From positions 1 to 64,000 of the forward strand of contig JAYRWH010000068.1 of the NCBI GenBank assembly GCA_041918155.1: DNA of 64,000 nt, in the 5' to 3' direction. This stretch comes from UBA668 sp041918155. Lineage in GTDB: Bacteria; Actinomycetota; Acidimicrobiia; Acidimicrobiales; Ilumatobacteraceae. Under the pieces are notes generated by a model, which worked only from the letters and a program-made list of their open reading frames with translations, did no database searches and was not told the origin of the DNA. Both the position numbers and the translations under genes were made by a program. Positions 8,164 through 16,649 of this stretch are shown here, one piece after another. The first letter of the stretch is position 1. Each line of letters begins with the position of its first letter.

Positions 8164-9318
8164 TCAGTAACTGCGGGGGAGGCCGAGCACGTTCTGGCCG
8201 ACGTAGGCGAGTACGAGGTTCGTGTTGATCGGCGCCACTTGGTACAGGCGGGTCTCGCGGAACTTGCGCTCGATGTCGTACTCGACCGCGAAGCCGAACC
8301 CGCCGTGGGTGTCGACGCACGCGTTGGCCGCGGCCCACGACGCCTCGCTGGCCATCAGCTTCGACAGGTTGGCCTCCGTGCCGCACGGCGTGCCTGCGTC
8401 GAACAGGGCTGCGGCCCGCTTGCGCATCAGGTCGGCACCGGCGAGTTGTGCGTATGCCCGGGCGAGGGGGAACTGCACCCCCTGGTTCGCGCCGATGGGC
8501 CGGCCGAACACCTCGCGGGTGTTCGCGTAGTCGACGGCGCGGTCGAGGAAGAAGCGGCCGTCGCCGATGCACTCGCTGGCGATCAGGATCCGCTCGGCGT
8601 TCATCCCGTCGAGGATGTGGCGGAAGCCCATGCCCTCTGTGCCGACGAGTGCGTCGTGGGGGATGAGCACGTCGTCGAAGAACACCTCCGTGGTGTTGTG
8701 GTTCATCATCGTCGGGATCGGGCGGATCGTGGTGCCCTTGGCCACGCGCAGGTCGACGAGGAACACCGACATGCCATCGCTCTTCTTCGCCACGTCGTCG
8801 TACGGAGTAGTGCGCGCAAGCAGGATCATCAGGTCGCTGTGGAGCGCCCGCGAAGTCCAGATCTTCTGGCCGTTGATGAGCCAACCGTCCGCGGTGCGTT
8901 CGGCGCGGGTGCGGATGCGGGCGGTCTCGCTGCCGGCACCGGGTTCGGTGACACCGAAGGCCTGCAGGCGTAGGTCGCCGTTGGCGATCGCCGGCAGGTA
9001 GGTGGCCTTCTGCTCGGGCGTGCCGTGGCGCAGCAGGGTGCCCATGATGTACATCTGGGCATGGCAGGCCGACGGGTTGCCGCCCGAAGCGGCGATCTCC
9101 TCCAGGATCACGCAGGCCCCGGCCAACGGCAGGCCGCCACCGCCGTACTCCTCGGGGATCAGCGCGCCGAGGTAGCCGCCACGGGTCAGCTCGGCGACGA
9201 ACTCCTGCGGGTAGCGATCAGGCTCCAGCCCGCGCCAGTACTCGTTGCCGAACCGATCGCACATCCGGCGCACTTCCGCGCGGATCGCGTCGTACTCCTC
9301 GGGGATCCCGAAATCCAA
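8164..9318 (-). CDS. Acyl-CoA dehydrogenase family protein
   Basis: A 384-residue flavoprotein with the ACAD layout: an N-terminal helical domain, FAD/substrate motifs (L-Q-A-F-G-V-T-E-P-G-A-G-S-E-T and K-I-W-T-S), and a C-terminal helical domain with R-E-V-F-G-R-P-I and THGGFGF. The catalytic Glu of short/medium-chain enzymes lies in Y-E-G-T; here that site reads Y-Q-V-A. A Glu is instead present at N-A-E-R-I-L, the position used by isovaleryl-CoA and long-chain enzymes, so that is the likely base. The start is TTG 9318, supported by GAAAGGA 7 nt upstream (9326-9332 on the opposite strand). Substrate unknown; there is no ETF or thiolase neighbour. Confidence 0.88.
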   Translation of the reverse strand: MDFGIPEEYDAIRAEVRRMCDRFGNEYWRGLEPDRYPQEFVAELTRGGYLGALIPEEYGGGGLPLAGACVILEEIAASGGNPSACHAQMYIMGTLLRHGTPEQKATYLPAIANGDLRLQAFGVTEPGAGSETARIRTRAERTADGWLINGQKIWTSRALHSDLMILLARTTPYDDVAKKSDGMSVFLVDLRVAKGTTIRPIPTMMNHNTTEVFFDDVLIPHDALVGTEGMGFRHILDGMNAERILIASECIGDGRFFLDRAVDYANTREVFGRPIGANQGVQFPLARAYAQLAGADLMRKRAAALFDAGTPCGTEANLSKLMASEASWAAANACVDTHGGFGFAVEYDIERKFRETRLYQVAPINTNLVLAYVGQNVLGLPRSY

Positions 9319-9390
9319 CGGCGGTTCCTTTCTTGCAGAGGTGCTCCCGCAGCCTCGCGGCGGCGCCCATCCCGTGGCAAGTGACTCGTG

Positions 9391-9396
9391 TACGGT
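9391..9396 (+). promoter_or_regulatory. -10 element TACGGT, leaderless start of the C11 peptidase lipoprotein
   Basis: TACGGT is 6 nt upstream of ATG 9403, which favours this start over the GTG at 9388 lying inside the promoter. Confidence 0.5.
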
Positions 9397-9402
9397 CAGC
9401 CC

Positions 9403-11394
9403 ATGCGCAGGCGCCGTATCGCTTCACTGCTGATTCCCACGATGCTGCTGATGTCGTGCAGCGACGGCGGAGCCGACCCCTTCGGCAGCCCCCCTGTCAC
9501 CACCGCCGACACCGGCGGTACCCAGAGCACCACGGTGAACGGCCTGGGCGACGGCAGCTGGACGGTGCTCGTCTACCTCGACGGCGACAACAACCTGGAA
9601 TACCCAGCTCTGCTCGACCTCAAGGAGATGCAGGAGGGCGTCGGCGACAATGTCAACATCGTCGTCCTGCTCGATCGTTCGGTGAACGACGAAGCTCCGT
9701 ATTCCGGCGATCCGGTCGACGGTGTCGGCTCGTTCTCCGGCGCGCGGCTACTGCATGTCACCAAAGATGGCATCGAGGTGCTCGGCACCGGCGATGCGGC
9801 GACCTCGAACCCGGCGACGCTCGCTCAGGTCGGCACGGTTGCGTTCCAGAGGTTCCCGGCCGACCACTACGCGGTGTCCCTGTGGGACCACGGCGGGGCT
9901 TGGCACGGCTTCGCCGTCGACGAGAGCAGCGGCGACGAGGCGATGATGACCATCGACGAGGTACAGAGCGGCCTCCAGCAGATCATCGACAACACCGGCA
10001 TCGGCAAGCTCGATTACGTCATCTGGGATGCCTGCCTGATGGGCGAACTCGAGATCGCGGACGCGATGCGCCCGGTCGCCGACTACATGATCGCCTCCGA
10101 GGAGGTCGTGCCCGGGCACAGCCTCAACTACCGAGTGCTCGACGAGGCGACCTCGGGCGACGTGGTGTCGTTCGGCACCGTGCTCATCGACGCGTTCCAG
10201 CAGCAGGCCGACGAGGAGTTCCCGCAGACAGCGGCCTCGGTCACGATGTCGTTGTTCGACCTGTCGAAGATGCAACCGCTCGACGACGCGGTCGCCGGTC
10301 TGCAACTGGGCCTGGAGGCCGACCCGTCGGCCGCGGTCGAGTTCTTCCGCGCGGTCGACCACTCGTCGGCGTTCGCCTACGACCCCAATCCTGCCCAGAA
10401 CTACGACATGCGCGACCTCGGCCAGATCGCCGATCAGTTGGCAGGAGGTGGTTCTTCACTGGCCGCGGCCGCGGCGCAGGTGTCCAGCGCGCTCCACGCC
10501 GTGGTGCTCCACCACATCGAGGGCGCGGGCCACACCGGCGCCAGTGGCATGTCCGTGTATGCGCCGCTCAGCATCGAGCACTTCCGCTCCGACTTCAACG
10601 ATGTCTCCACCTCGTCACTGTGGTCGGGTGTGCTCGACGCCGCCTACGGCGGCGGTGCCGATTCGATGGGCGCCACCGATTCGTCGTTCACGAAGCCGGC
10701 CCAGGCCGTGTTCCAGGACGGCGTGTTGAGCATCGGCGCGGCGGTCGATCCTGCGGCGGTCGCCAATGTCTCGAGCGTCACGGTCTTCTACTGCGCGTTC
10801 GTGCCCGCCCAGGACGGCTTCCCTGACCTGTGCCTGATGCTCGGGCGCACCTCAGGCACCGTGCTCGACGCGCCGAACGGTGTGGTCGGTGGCGCGGTCC
10901 CGCTGCTGCAGCTCGGCATCTCCACCGACGGTGGCGGTTCCGGCCTGCTCGGTGTGTACAGCCCAGTGCCGAGCCCGGACGGCCAGACGCCGATCCTGTC
11001 GGTGCCGGTGCGCTATGTGCCGCCGGGCGCGTCGGTCGACCAAGGCCTCGAGGGCTATGTCCTGCTGACGCTCGACGCGAACCTCAACGTCGTCCAGCGA
11101 GCCTTGCTCCTGCAGGCGGAGAACGGCACGTTCGCCGAGGTCACCCCAGATCCGGCGGGCACCATCCAGACGATCGTGCTGCAGATCTCGCCGGATGGTT
11201 CGGCGGTGCCGGTGCCCTCGGAGATGTACACCACCCCGCCCTCGCTGCCGGCGACGCTCGACGCCCTCAGCATCGTGGTGCTGGCGCGCGCGCCCGGTGA
11301 CGGCTCGCCGCTCGGCAACAACCTCGCCGTCGGCGTGGCCATCGTCGATGCCGGCGGCACGACCCACATCACCTTCGCCCAATTCACGGGCTGA
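9403..11394 (+). CDS. Clostripain-family (C11) cysteine peptidase, predicted lipoprotein
   Basis: A 663-residue secreted protein. The N-terminus is a lipoprotein signal: MRRRR, a hydrophobic stretch and lipobox L-M-S-C at about residue 18. A low-complexity Thr/Gly linker precedes the peptidase domain (about residues 45-380). The C11 motifs are clear: V-Y-L-D-G-D-N-N-L-E at the start, catalytic His in S-L-W-D-H-G-G (H163) and catalytic Cys in W-D-A-C-L-M-G-E (C211). The C-terminal 250 residues look beta-rich and match nothing I recognise. Clostripain-type enzymes cleave after Arg or Lys and often self-activate; a surface-attached protease is inferred. A strong hairpin follows the stop codon. 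Confidence 0.85.
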   Translation: MRRRRIASLLIPTMLLMSCSDGGADPFGSPPVTTADTGGTQSTTVNGLGDGSWTVLVYLDGDNNLEYPALLDLKEMQEGVGDNVNIVVLLDRSVNDEAPYSGDPVDGVGSFSGARLLHVTKDGIEVLGTGDAATSNPATLAQVGTVAFQRFPADHYAVSLWDHGGAWHGFAVDESSGDEAMMTIDEVQSGLQQIIDNTGIGKLDYVIWDACLMGELEIADAMRPVADYMIASEEVVPGHSLNYRVLDEATSGDVVSFGTVLIDAFQQQADEEFPQTAASVTMSLFDLSKMQPLDDAVAGLQLGLEADPSAAVEFFRAVDHSSAFAYDPNPAQNYDMRDLGQIADQLAGGGSSLAAAAAQVSSALHAVVLHHIEGAGHTGASGMSVYAPLSIEHFRSDFNDVSTSSLWSGVLDAAYGGGADSMGATDSSFTKPAQAVFQDGVLSIGAAVDPAAVANVSSVTVFYCAFVPAQDGFPDLCLMLGRTSGTVLDAPNGVVGGAVPLLQLGISTDGGGSGLLGVYSPVPSPDGQTPILSVPVRYVPPGASVDQGLEGYVLLTLDANLNVVQRALLLQAENGTFAEVTPDPAGTIQTIVLQISPDGSAVPVPSEMYTTPPSLPATLDALSIVVLARAPGDGSPLGNNLAVGVAIVDAGGTTHITFAQFTG

Positions 11395-11398
11395 CGTC

Positions 11399-11436
11399 CG
11401 AGTGTTTCCTACCCGGATCCTGGTAGGAAACACTCG
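11399..11436. repeat. Perfect 15-bp inverted repeat with 8-nt loop
   Basis: The left arm at 11399-11413 and right arm at 11422-11436 are exact reverse complements; the loop is CGGATCCT. It lies between two convergent genes, where a bidirectional terminator would be useful. Neither side has a T-run, so it is not a textbook intrinsic terminator. A dispersed palindromic repeat is the alternative. The arms are AT-richer than their surroundings. Confidence 0.8.
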
Positions 11437-11473
11437 AAGGAAGCCGGGCAGTCGGAAAACCCTCGGAGACGAG

Positions 11474-12124
11474 TCAGTCGGAGAGGCCCAGCAGCGGGAG
11501 GCACGGCTCGACACCGTGCAGGGCGATGTCGTCGCGTCGCAACCGAGCGAGGAAGTGCGCGCGCGGCATCTCGTAGCCGACGAGGTTTCTCGACGCGCCG
11601 CGGCTGACCACCCTGCGCCGGCCGGCGACGGTGTAGCCGAGCTTGCCGGTGACGGCGAGCGATGCCGCGTTGTCCTCGAACGCGCCGGTGGTGGCCCACT
11701 GCGCGCCGAACCCCTCGAAGCCCAGCTGCAACGTGGCCAACCGCATCTCCGTGCCGATGCCCTGGCCCTGGTGCTCGCGCCCGAGCCACGACCCCGTCTC
11801 GAACTGGCGCAGGGTGGGGAAGTCGTGGGCACCGAGCGAGGTGGTGCCCACCACCTCGCCATCGACGATCACGGCGAACGCGATCACCCAGTCGGCCGGC
11901 GACAGATCGGCGCGGATCTTCCAGTAGTACTGCAGCGCGTTGCGCTCGAGCTCGGGCGACGGGGTGTCGGTCCACTCGATCGAGAACGGCATGAACTCGG
12001 GGTCGTGGATGCCCTTCGTCGCGAGCAGGGCCAGCTCGGTGCCCAACCCCTCGTCGAGCGAACGCAACTCCAGCCTCGGCGTGACGACGCGCAGGTCGAA
12101 GAGGGGCCAGATCGGGTGCGTCAT
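11474..12124 (-). CDS. GNAT family N-acetyltransferase (RimJ/RimL-like)
   Basis: A 216-residue protein with the RimJ/RimL-type opening (T-P-R-L-E-L-R near residue 16), the acetyl-CoA pyrophosphate loop R-E-H-Q-G-Q-G-I-G-T, and the later N-A-A-S-L-A-V-T-G-K-L-G-Y stretch typical of GNAT enzymes acting on protein N-termini or small amines. The ATG start has only a weak CACACT 7 nt upstream and no Shine-Dalgarno. Nothing nearby indicates the substrate. Confidence 0.85.
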   Translation of the reverse strand: MTHPIWPLFDLRVVTPRLELRSLDEGLGTELALLATKGIHDPEFMPFSIEWTDTPSPELERNALQYYWKIRADLSPADWVIAFAVIVDGEVVGTTSLGAHDFPTLRQFETGSWLGREHQGQGIGTEMRLATLQLGFEGFGAQWATTGAFEDNAASLAVTGKLGYTVAGRRRVVSRGASRNLVGYEMPRAHFLARLRRDDIALHGVEPCLPLLGLSD

Positions 12125-12177
12125 GGGAGCAAGTGTGGCGCACGGGGCATCGCCGCCCGCCCGAATATCGACCGCCG

Positions 12178-13137
12178 TTACGGCTCGCGTTCAGCCTCGG
12201 CGCGGTTGGCGAGGTACCAGTCGATCGTGCGCTGCAGGCCCTCCTCGAAGGGCATCTGTGCCTTCCAGCCCAGCACGTGCTCGGCGCGGCTGGGGTCGAC
12301 ACGACGGCGGGGCTGGCCGTCGGGCTTGGTGGGATCCCACACGAGATCGCCCTCGTAGCCCACCATCGTCGCGATCAGCTCGACCGTCTCGCGAATGGTG
12401 ACCTCGCGGTTGGTGCCCAGGTTCACCGGCTCGCTGCCCTCGTACAGCTCGGCGGCGAGCACGATCGCCTCGGCCGCATCCTCCACATACAGGTACTCAC
12501 GGCTCGCCGTACCGGTGCCCCAGACCTCGAGCTTGGTCTCGCCCTGCTCCTTGGCCTCGACACAACGCTTGATGCGGGCCGGGATGACATGGCTGACCGT
12601 GGGGTGGAACTTGTCGCCGGGGCCGTACAGGTTCGTGGGGATCAGGTATGCGAACTTCTGGCCGTACTGGGCCGCGTTCACCTGGGCATGGATGAGGTGG
12701 GCCTTCTTGGCGATGCCGTACGGCGCGTTCGTCTCCTCCGGGTAACCGTCCCACAGGCTCTCCTCGCGGAACGGCACCGGGGTGAACTTCGGGTAGGAGC
12801 ACACGGTGCCGAGTAGCACGGTCTTCTCTACCGTGGGCGCCATGCGAGCGGCCTCGATGATGTGGGTGCCCATCAGCAGGTTGGAAAGGTACAGCGGCGC
12901 CGGCTCGGCCTGGTTGTACCCGATGCCACCGACGCGGGCGGCGAGGTGGACGATGTGCGAGGGAGAGGTATCGGCCAACAGACGCTCGGCAACGCCCGGC
13001 ACGGTGAGGTCGTGGTCCTTGCTGCGCGGCACTGCGACCTCGGCCCCGAGGGTCCGCAGCTTGTCCACGACGACCCGACCGAGGAACCCGGCCCCACCGG
13101 TGACGACGACCTTGCGACCACTCCAAAACCCGGACAT
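12178..13137 (-). CDS. fcl: GDP-L-fucose synthase (GDP-4-keto-6-deoxymannose epimerase/reductase)
   Basis: A 319-residue extended SDR protein: G-G-A-G-F-L-G at the N-terminus, catalytic Ser in G-T-V-C-S-Y-P-K, Tyr and Lys in Y-G-I-A-K-K, the substrate region N-L-Y-G-P-G-D, and W-D-P-T-K-P-D-G-Q-P-R-R, typical of WcaG/Fcl. It performs the last two steps to GDP-L-fucose. Its substrate is made by the Gmd encoded at 21.6 kb. ATG 13137 has TAACAT 7 nt upstream and is divergent from a glycosyltransferase gene across 39 bp. Confidence 0.93.
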   Translation of the reverse strand: MSGFWSGRKVVVTGGAGFLGRVVVDKLRTLGAEVAVPRSKDHDLTVPGVAERLLADTSPSHIVHLAARVGGIGYNQAEPAPLYLSNLLMGTHIIEAARMAPTVEKTVLLGTVCSYPKFTPVPFREESLWDGYPEETNAPYGIAKKAHLIHAQVNAAQYGQKFAYLIPTNLYGPGDKFHPTVSHVIPARIKRCVEAKEQGETKLEVWGTGTASREYLYVEDAAEAIVLAAELYEGSEPVNLGTNREVTIRETVELIATMVGYEGDLVWDPTKPDGQPRRRVDPSRAEHVLGWKAQMPFEEGLQRTIDWYLANRAEAEREP

Positions 13138-13144
13138 GGCGATG

Positions 13145-13150
13145 ATGTTA
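13145..13150 (-). promoter_or_regulatory. -10 element TAACAT, leaderless start of fcl
   Basis: TAACAT on the minus strand is 7 nt before ATG 13137. It shares a 39-bp divergent promoter region with the next gene. Confidence 0.5.
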
Positions 13151-13163
13151 CGGCCGGTCACGC

Positions 13164-13169
13164 CATGAT
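13164..13169 (+). promoter_or_regulatory. -10-like CATGAT before glycosyltransferase GTG 13177
   Basis: CATGAT, one mismatch from TANNNT, is 7 nt before GTG 13177. It overlaps the alternative ATG at 13165, making 13177 the better start. Confidence 0.4.
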
Positions 13170-13176
13170 TGGGTGC

Positions 13177-14241
13177 GTGCGCGTCGCCTACACGTTCGAA
13201 CAGTGCTGGCACCGGGTGCCGGGCGGCACTGGGGTGGCGGCCCTGCGCATCGCCGAAGCGCTTGCCGCGCATGACGAGGTCGACCTCATCGGGGTAGCCG
13301 GCGCGCACCGCCACCCACCTGCCGACCCATGGGTTCCGCCCGTTCCGGTCGCCCACCTGCCCATATCCGGCGGCTGGATGTACGAGACCTGGTTGCGCCT
13401 CCAGTGGCCGAAGGTGGAGTGGGCGACTGGTCGCATCGACATCGCCCACGCCACCACGCTGATCCCGTGCCCGACGGATGCCCCGCTGGTGGTGACGCTC
13501 CACGACCTGGCCTTCGTGCACACCCCGCGGTTCTTCACCAAGCACGGTGTTCGCGTCTTCAAGCGCAGCGTGCACCACATCAAGGAGCGCGCCGACCTGG
13601 TGCTGTGCTGCAGCCAAGCCACCATGGACGATTGCCTGCAGGCCGGCATCGACGGTGACAAGCTGCGCCTCGTGCCCCTTGGCGTGGAGACCGAACGGGC
13701 TGACGCCACCGAGGTCGCCCGGGTGCGCGCCACCTATGAGCTGCCCGAGGAGTACCTGCTGTTCGTCGGCACCGTCGAGCCGCGCAAGAACCTCAAGGGC
13801 CTCGTTGCCGCGCTCGAGCACCTGCCCGACGCACCCCTGCTCGTGGTGGCCGGCGCGGCCGGCTGGGGCGATACCGGCATCGAGCCGCACCCCGGGGTCA
13901 GGTTCCTCGGCTTCGTGCCGGGCGAGGATCTCTCCCCGCTGTATGCGGGAGCGTCGGTGTTCTGTTATGCGAGCACCCAGGAGGGCTACGGCCTGCCGGT
14001 GCTGGAGGCGATGGCCCAGGGCACCCCGGTGGTCACCAGCAAGGGGAGCGCGACCGAAGAGGTCGCCGGCGGCGCAGCCGTGCTCGTCGACCCGCTCGAC
14101 CCGGCCGACATCGCCCGTGGCATCGACGACGCCCGCCGGCGCCGCAGCCAGCTGTCGCCGAGGGGCCTCTTGCGCGCCCACCGCAGCAGTTGGGCCACCA
14201 CTGCCGAGCTGACGGTGGCGGCGTACAAGGAGTTGCTGTGA
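13177..14241 (+). CDS. Glycosyltransferase, GT4-like (GT-B fold)
   Basis: A 354-residue protein starting MRVAYTFEQ. The N-terminal acceptor domain has V-V-T-L-H-D-L-A. The C-terminal domain has V-G-T-V-E-P-R-K-N-L-K and the nucleotide-sugar EX7E region Y-A-S-T-Q-E-G-Y-G-L-P-V-L-E-A-M, typical of GT4 mannosyl- and related transferases. It is first of three GT genes joined by 4-bp overlaps (GTGA, ATGA), so they form one translationally coupled unit. The in-frame ATG 13165 would add four residues. Donor unknown; GDP-fucose or GDP-mannose would fit the neighbourhood. Confidence 0.88.
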   Translation: MRVAYTFEQCWHRVPGGTGVAALRIAEALAAHDEVDLIGVAGAHRHPPADPWVPPVPVAHLPISGGWMYETWLRLQWPKVEWATGRIDIAHATTLIPCPTDAPLVVTLHDLAFVHTPRFFTKHGVRVFKRSVHHIKERADLVLCCSQATMDDCLQAGIDGDKLRLVPLGVETERADATEVARVRATYELPEEYLLFVGTVEPRKNLKGLVAALEHLPDAPLLVVAGAAGWGDTGIEPHPGVRFLGFVPGEDLSPLYAGASVFCYASTQEGYGLPVLEAMAQGTPVVTSKGSATEEVAGGAAVLVDPLDPADIARGIDDARRRRSQLSPRGLLRAHRSSWATTAELTVAAYKELL

Positions 14242-15347
14242 CGGCCAGTGGTCGCGACGTGCTCGTCAACATGATGTGGTGCGTGCCCGGTCAAGTCGGT
14301 GGGTCCGAGGAGTACCTCGTGCGCCAACTGCTCGGGCTGGCCGAGGCGAGCGACGAATGGCACCCCACCGTGGTGGGCGCGCGCGGTCTCGGCCAGGCCC
14401 ACCCCGACCTCGCCGCGATCATGCCGCTCATCGAGCCCGAGTTCGAGAGCCAGAGCCGCGTCCGGCGGATCCTCGGCGAGACGACCTGGCTGCGCCGCCA
14501 CAGCCGTGGCGCCGCGCTCATGCACCACGGCGGTGGCACCGCCCCGCCGCGAGCACACCGACCGTATGTGCTCACCATCCACGACCTCCAGTTCCGCACC
14601 TATCCCCAGTACTTCTCGCGGCTGAAGCGGGTCTACCTCGGCGCGGTGATCCCGCCGTCGGCGCGGAGGGCGACGGTGGTGGCGGTGCCGAGCGAGTACG
14701 TCGCCCACTCGGTGGTGCAGGCCTATGGAGTGCAAGAGGAGCGGGTGATGGTGGTGCCCCATGGCATCGAGCCTTCGCTCGCGAGCGACGTCACCGACGC
14801 CGCCGAGTTGAGAGACACGTACGCGCTCGGTGACGGGCCGATCATCGTGTACCCCGCCGTCACCCACCCGCACAAGCAACACGACTTCTTGCTGCGGATG
14901 ATGCGCGACCACTGGACCGACCCGGATCTGCGGCTCGTGCTCACCGGTGGGCAGGGCGCCGCCGAGCCGACGGTGGCCGCATGCACCGACCAGCGCGTGC
15001 GCCGCCTCGGGCGCGTGCCGGCGGCCGATCGCAACGGCCTGCTGGCGATGGCCGAAGCGATGGTGTTCCCCAGCCAGTACGAGGGCTTCGGCGCCCCGGT
15101 CATCGAGGCGATGACGCTCGGTACCCCGGTGATCTGCAGCGACGCGACCTGCATGCCCCAGATCGTCGGGCCAGCGGGTCTCGTGCGCCCGCTGCAGCCC
15201 GAGGCGTGGGCCGGCGCGCTCGACGAGGCGCGTCGGCGACGCAGCGAACTCGTGGCCGCGGGCCGTGTGCGGGCACAGGACTTCACCAGCCGCGCCAGCG
15301 GATCTGCGCTGGCGGCCGTCTATGCGCGAGCCTTGAACCTGTCATGA
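14238..15347 (+). CDS. Glycosyltransferase, GT4-like
   Basis: A 369-residue GT-B protein whose GTG start overlaps the preceding stop by four bases. It shares the V-L-T-I-H-D-L-Q motif and the donor-binding P-S-Q-Y-E-G-F-G-A-P-V-I-E-A-M-T with its upstream neighbour, suggesting an old duplication. The N-terminal V-G-G-S-E-E-Y fits the glycine-rich loop of the family. No signal peptide or membrane span, so it acts on the cytoplasmic face. Confidence 0.88.
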   Translation: MTASGRDVLVNMMWCVPGQVGGSEEYLVRQLLGLAEASDEWHPTVVGARGLGQAHPDLAAIMPLIEPEFESQSRVRRILGETTWLRRHSRGAALMHHGGGTAPPRAHRPYVLTIHDLQFRTYPQYFSRLKRVYLGAVIPPSARRATVVAVPSEYVAHSVVQAYGVQEERVMVVPHGIEPSLASDVTDAAELRDTYALGDGPIIVYPAVTHPHKQHDFLLRMMRDHWTDPDLRLVLTGGQGAAEPTVAACTDQRVRRLGRVPAADRNGLLAMAEAMVFPSQYEGFGAPVIEAMTLGTPVICSDATCMPQIVGPAGLVRPLQPEAWAGALDEARRRRSELVAAGRVRAQDFTSRASGSALAAVYARALNLS

Positions 15348-16585
15348 CCACGACCGGCGAACGCCCCCTGAAGCTGGCGGTGCTGTGCCCCCACTTCGCC
15401 CCCGACACCGCGCCGACGGGAGAGGTGATCACGCGCATCGTCAGCGAACTGGCCGCGCTCGGCCACGAGCTGCACGTGATCACGGCGCTGCCCTGGTACC
15501 GAGAGCACCAGATCGAGACCGGCTGGGAGGGCAAGTGGGTGCGTCGCGAGCGCACCGAGTGGGGCTCGATCACCCGCGTCAACCCGTTCCCCGGCACGGA
15601 CAAACGCAACCTGCTGCGCCGGGCCGCGGGCTTCGCCGGCTTCAGCGTGCTCTGCGGGCTGAGCTCGCTGCGCGGCGGGCGGGTGGATGCCGTCATCGCC
15701 ATGTCACCGCCGCTGACGATGGGCCTCACCGGATGGGGCACCCACCTGGTGCGCCGTGGGCCGCTCGTGTTCAACATCCAGGACGTGTTCCCCGACGCCG
15801 CGGTGGAGACGGGGGCGATCACCAACCAGCGCGTCATCGCCGCCGCCCGCTGGCTCGAGCGGGTGAGCTATCACCGCGCTGCGGCCGTCACCGTGCTGAG
15901 CGACGACCTGCAGGAGAACGTGGTCGCCAAGGTGAAGCCGTCGCACCGCGCCAAGGTGCATGTGATCCCGAACTTCGTCGACACGGAGTTCATCCAGCCC
16001 GCCGACCGGATGACGGGGTTGCGGCGGGAGCTCGGCATCGGTGCCGAGCCGGTGGTGCTCTACGCCGGCAATGTCGGCTTCTCACAGTCGCTGGAGATGG
16101 TGGTCGCCGCGGCTGCGGACTTCCCCGGGGCGACGTTCCTCATCAACGGCGACGGCGCTGCCCGCGGGACCCTGGAAGAACGCGCCGCCGGCGTGCCCAA
16201 TGTGCGCTTCAGCGGCTATCAGCCCAAGGAACGAGTGCCCGAGGTGCTCGCCACCGGCGACGTCCACCTCGTGCCGCTGAAGAAGGGCCTCGGCCGGGTG
16301 AGCGTTCCGTCCAAGACCTACTCGATCCTCGCCGCCGGCCGTCCCGTGCTGGCCGCCATCGACCCCGGCACCGAGGTGCCGCGCATGCTGGGGGCCAGTG
16401 GCGGGGGTGTCGCGGTCGCGCCTGACGATCCGGCGGCCTTCAGAGACGGCCTGCGGAACATGCTCGCCGACCTGCCGGCGGCCGCCGCGATGGGTGCCGC
16501 AGGTCGCGAGTGGGTGCTCGGGGCGGCCTCGCCGGCCGCCGTCGCGCGTGCCTACGAACGCCTCGTGCGCTCGCTGCCCGCCTGA
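15344..16585 (+). CDS. Glycosyltransferase, GT4/WbuB-like
   Basis: A 413-residue GT-B protein overlapping the previous gene by ATGA. The opening C-P-H-F-A-P-D-T-A-P-T-G-E, the P-W-Y-R-E-H-Q segment and V-F-N-I-Q-D-V-F-P-D-A match the WbuB/WcaI group that adds sugars (often fucosamine, fucose or mannose) to polyprenyl-linked oligosaccharides. Near the C-terminus P-S-K-T-Y-S-I-L-A-A-G-R-P-V replaces the EX7E motif, as is usual in this subgroup. Third gene of the coupled GT trio. Confidence 0.88.
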   Translation: MTTTGERPLKLAVLCPHFAPDTAPTGEVITRIVSELAALGHELHVITALPWYREHQIETGWEGKWVRRERTEWGSITRVNPFPGTDKRNLLRRAAGFAGFSVLCGLSSLRGGRVDAVIAMSPPLTMGLTGWGTHLVRRGPLVFNIQDVFPDAAVETGAITNQRVIAAARWLERVSYHRAAAVTVLSDDLQENVVAKVKPSHRAKVHVIPNFVDTEFIQPADRMTGLRRELGIGAEPVVLYAGNVGFSQSLEMVVAAAADFPGATFLINGDGAARGTLEERAAGVPNVRFSGYQPKERVPEVLATGDVHLVPLKKGLGRVSVPSKTYSILAAGRPVLAAIDPGTEVPRMLGASGGGVAVAPDDPAAFRDGLRNMLADLPAAAAMGAAGREWVLGAASPAAVARAYERLVRSLPA

Positions 16586-16634
16586 CTCGCCGGACGGCTG
16601 CAGAGCGCGCACCGCTTTTGGCCGTTCTAGGCGA

Positions 16635-16640
16635 TAGCCT
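16635..16640 (+). promoter_or_regulatory. -10 element TAGCCT before GTG 16650
   Basis: TAGCCT ends 9 nt before GTG 16650; the mRNA would begin at or within two bases of the start codon. Confidence 0.5.
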
Positions 16641-16649
16641 CGCTCCCTC

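Noticed and set aside
11399..11436. Intrinsic (Rho-independent) terminator
   Set aside because: The hairpin is perfect, but no T-run follows on either strand, so I did not call it a terminator.
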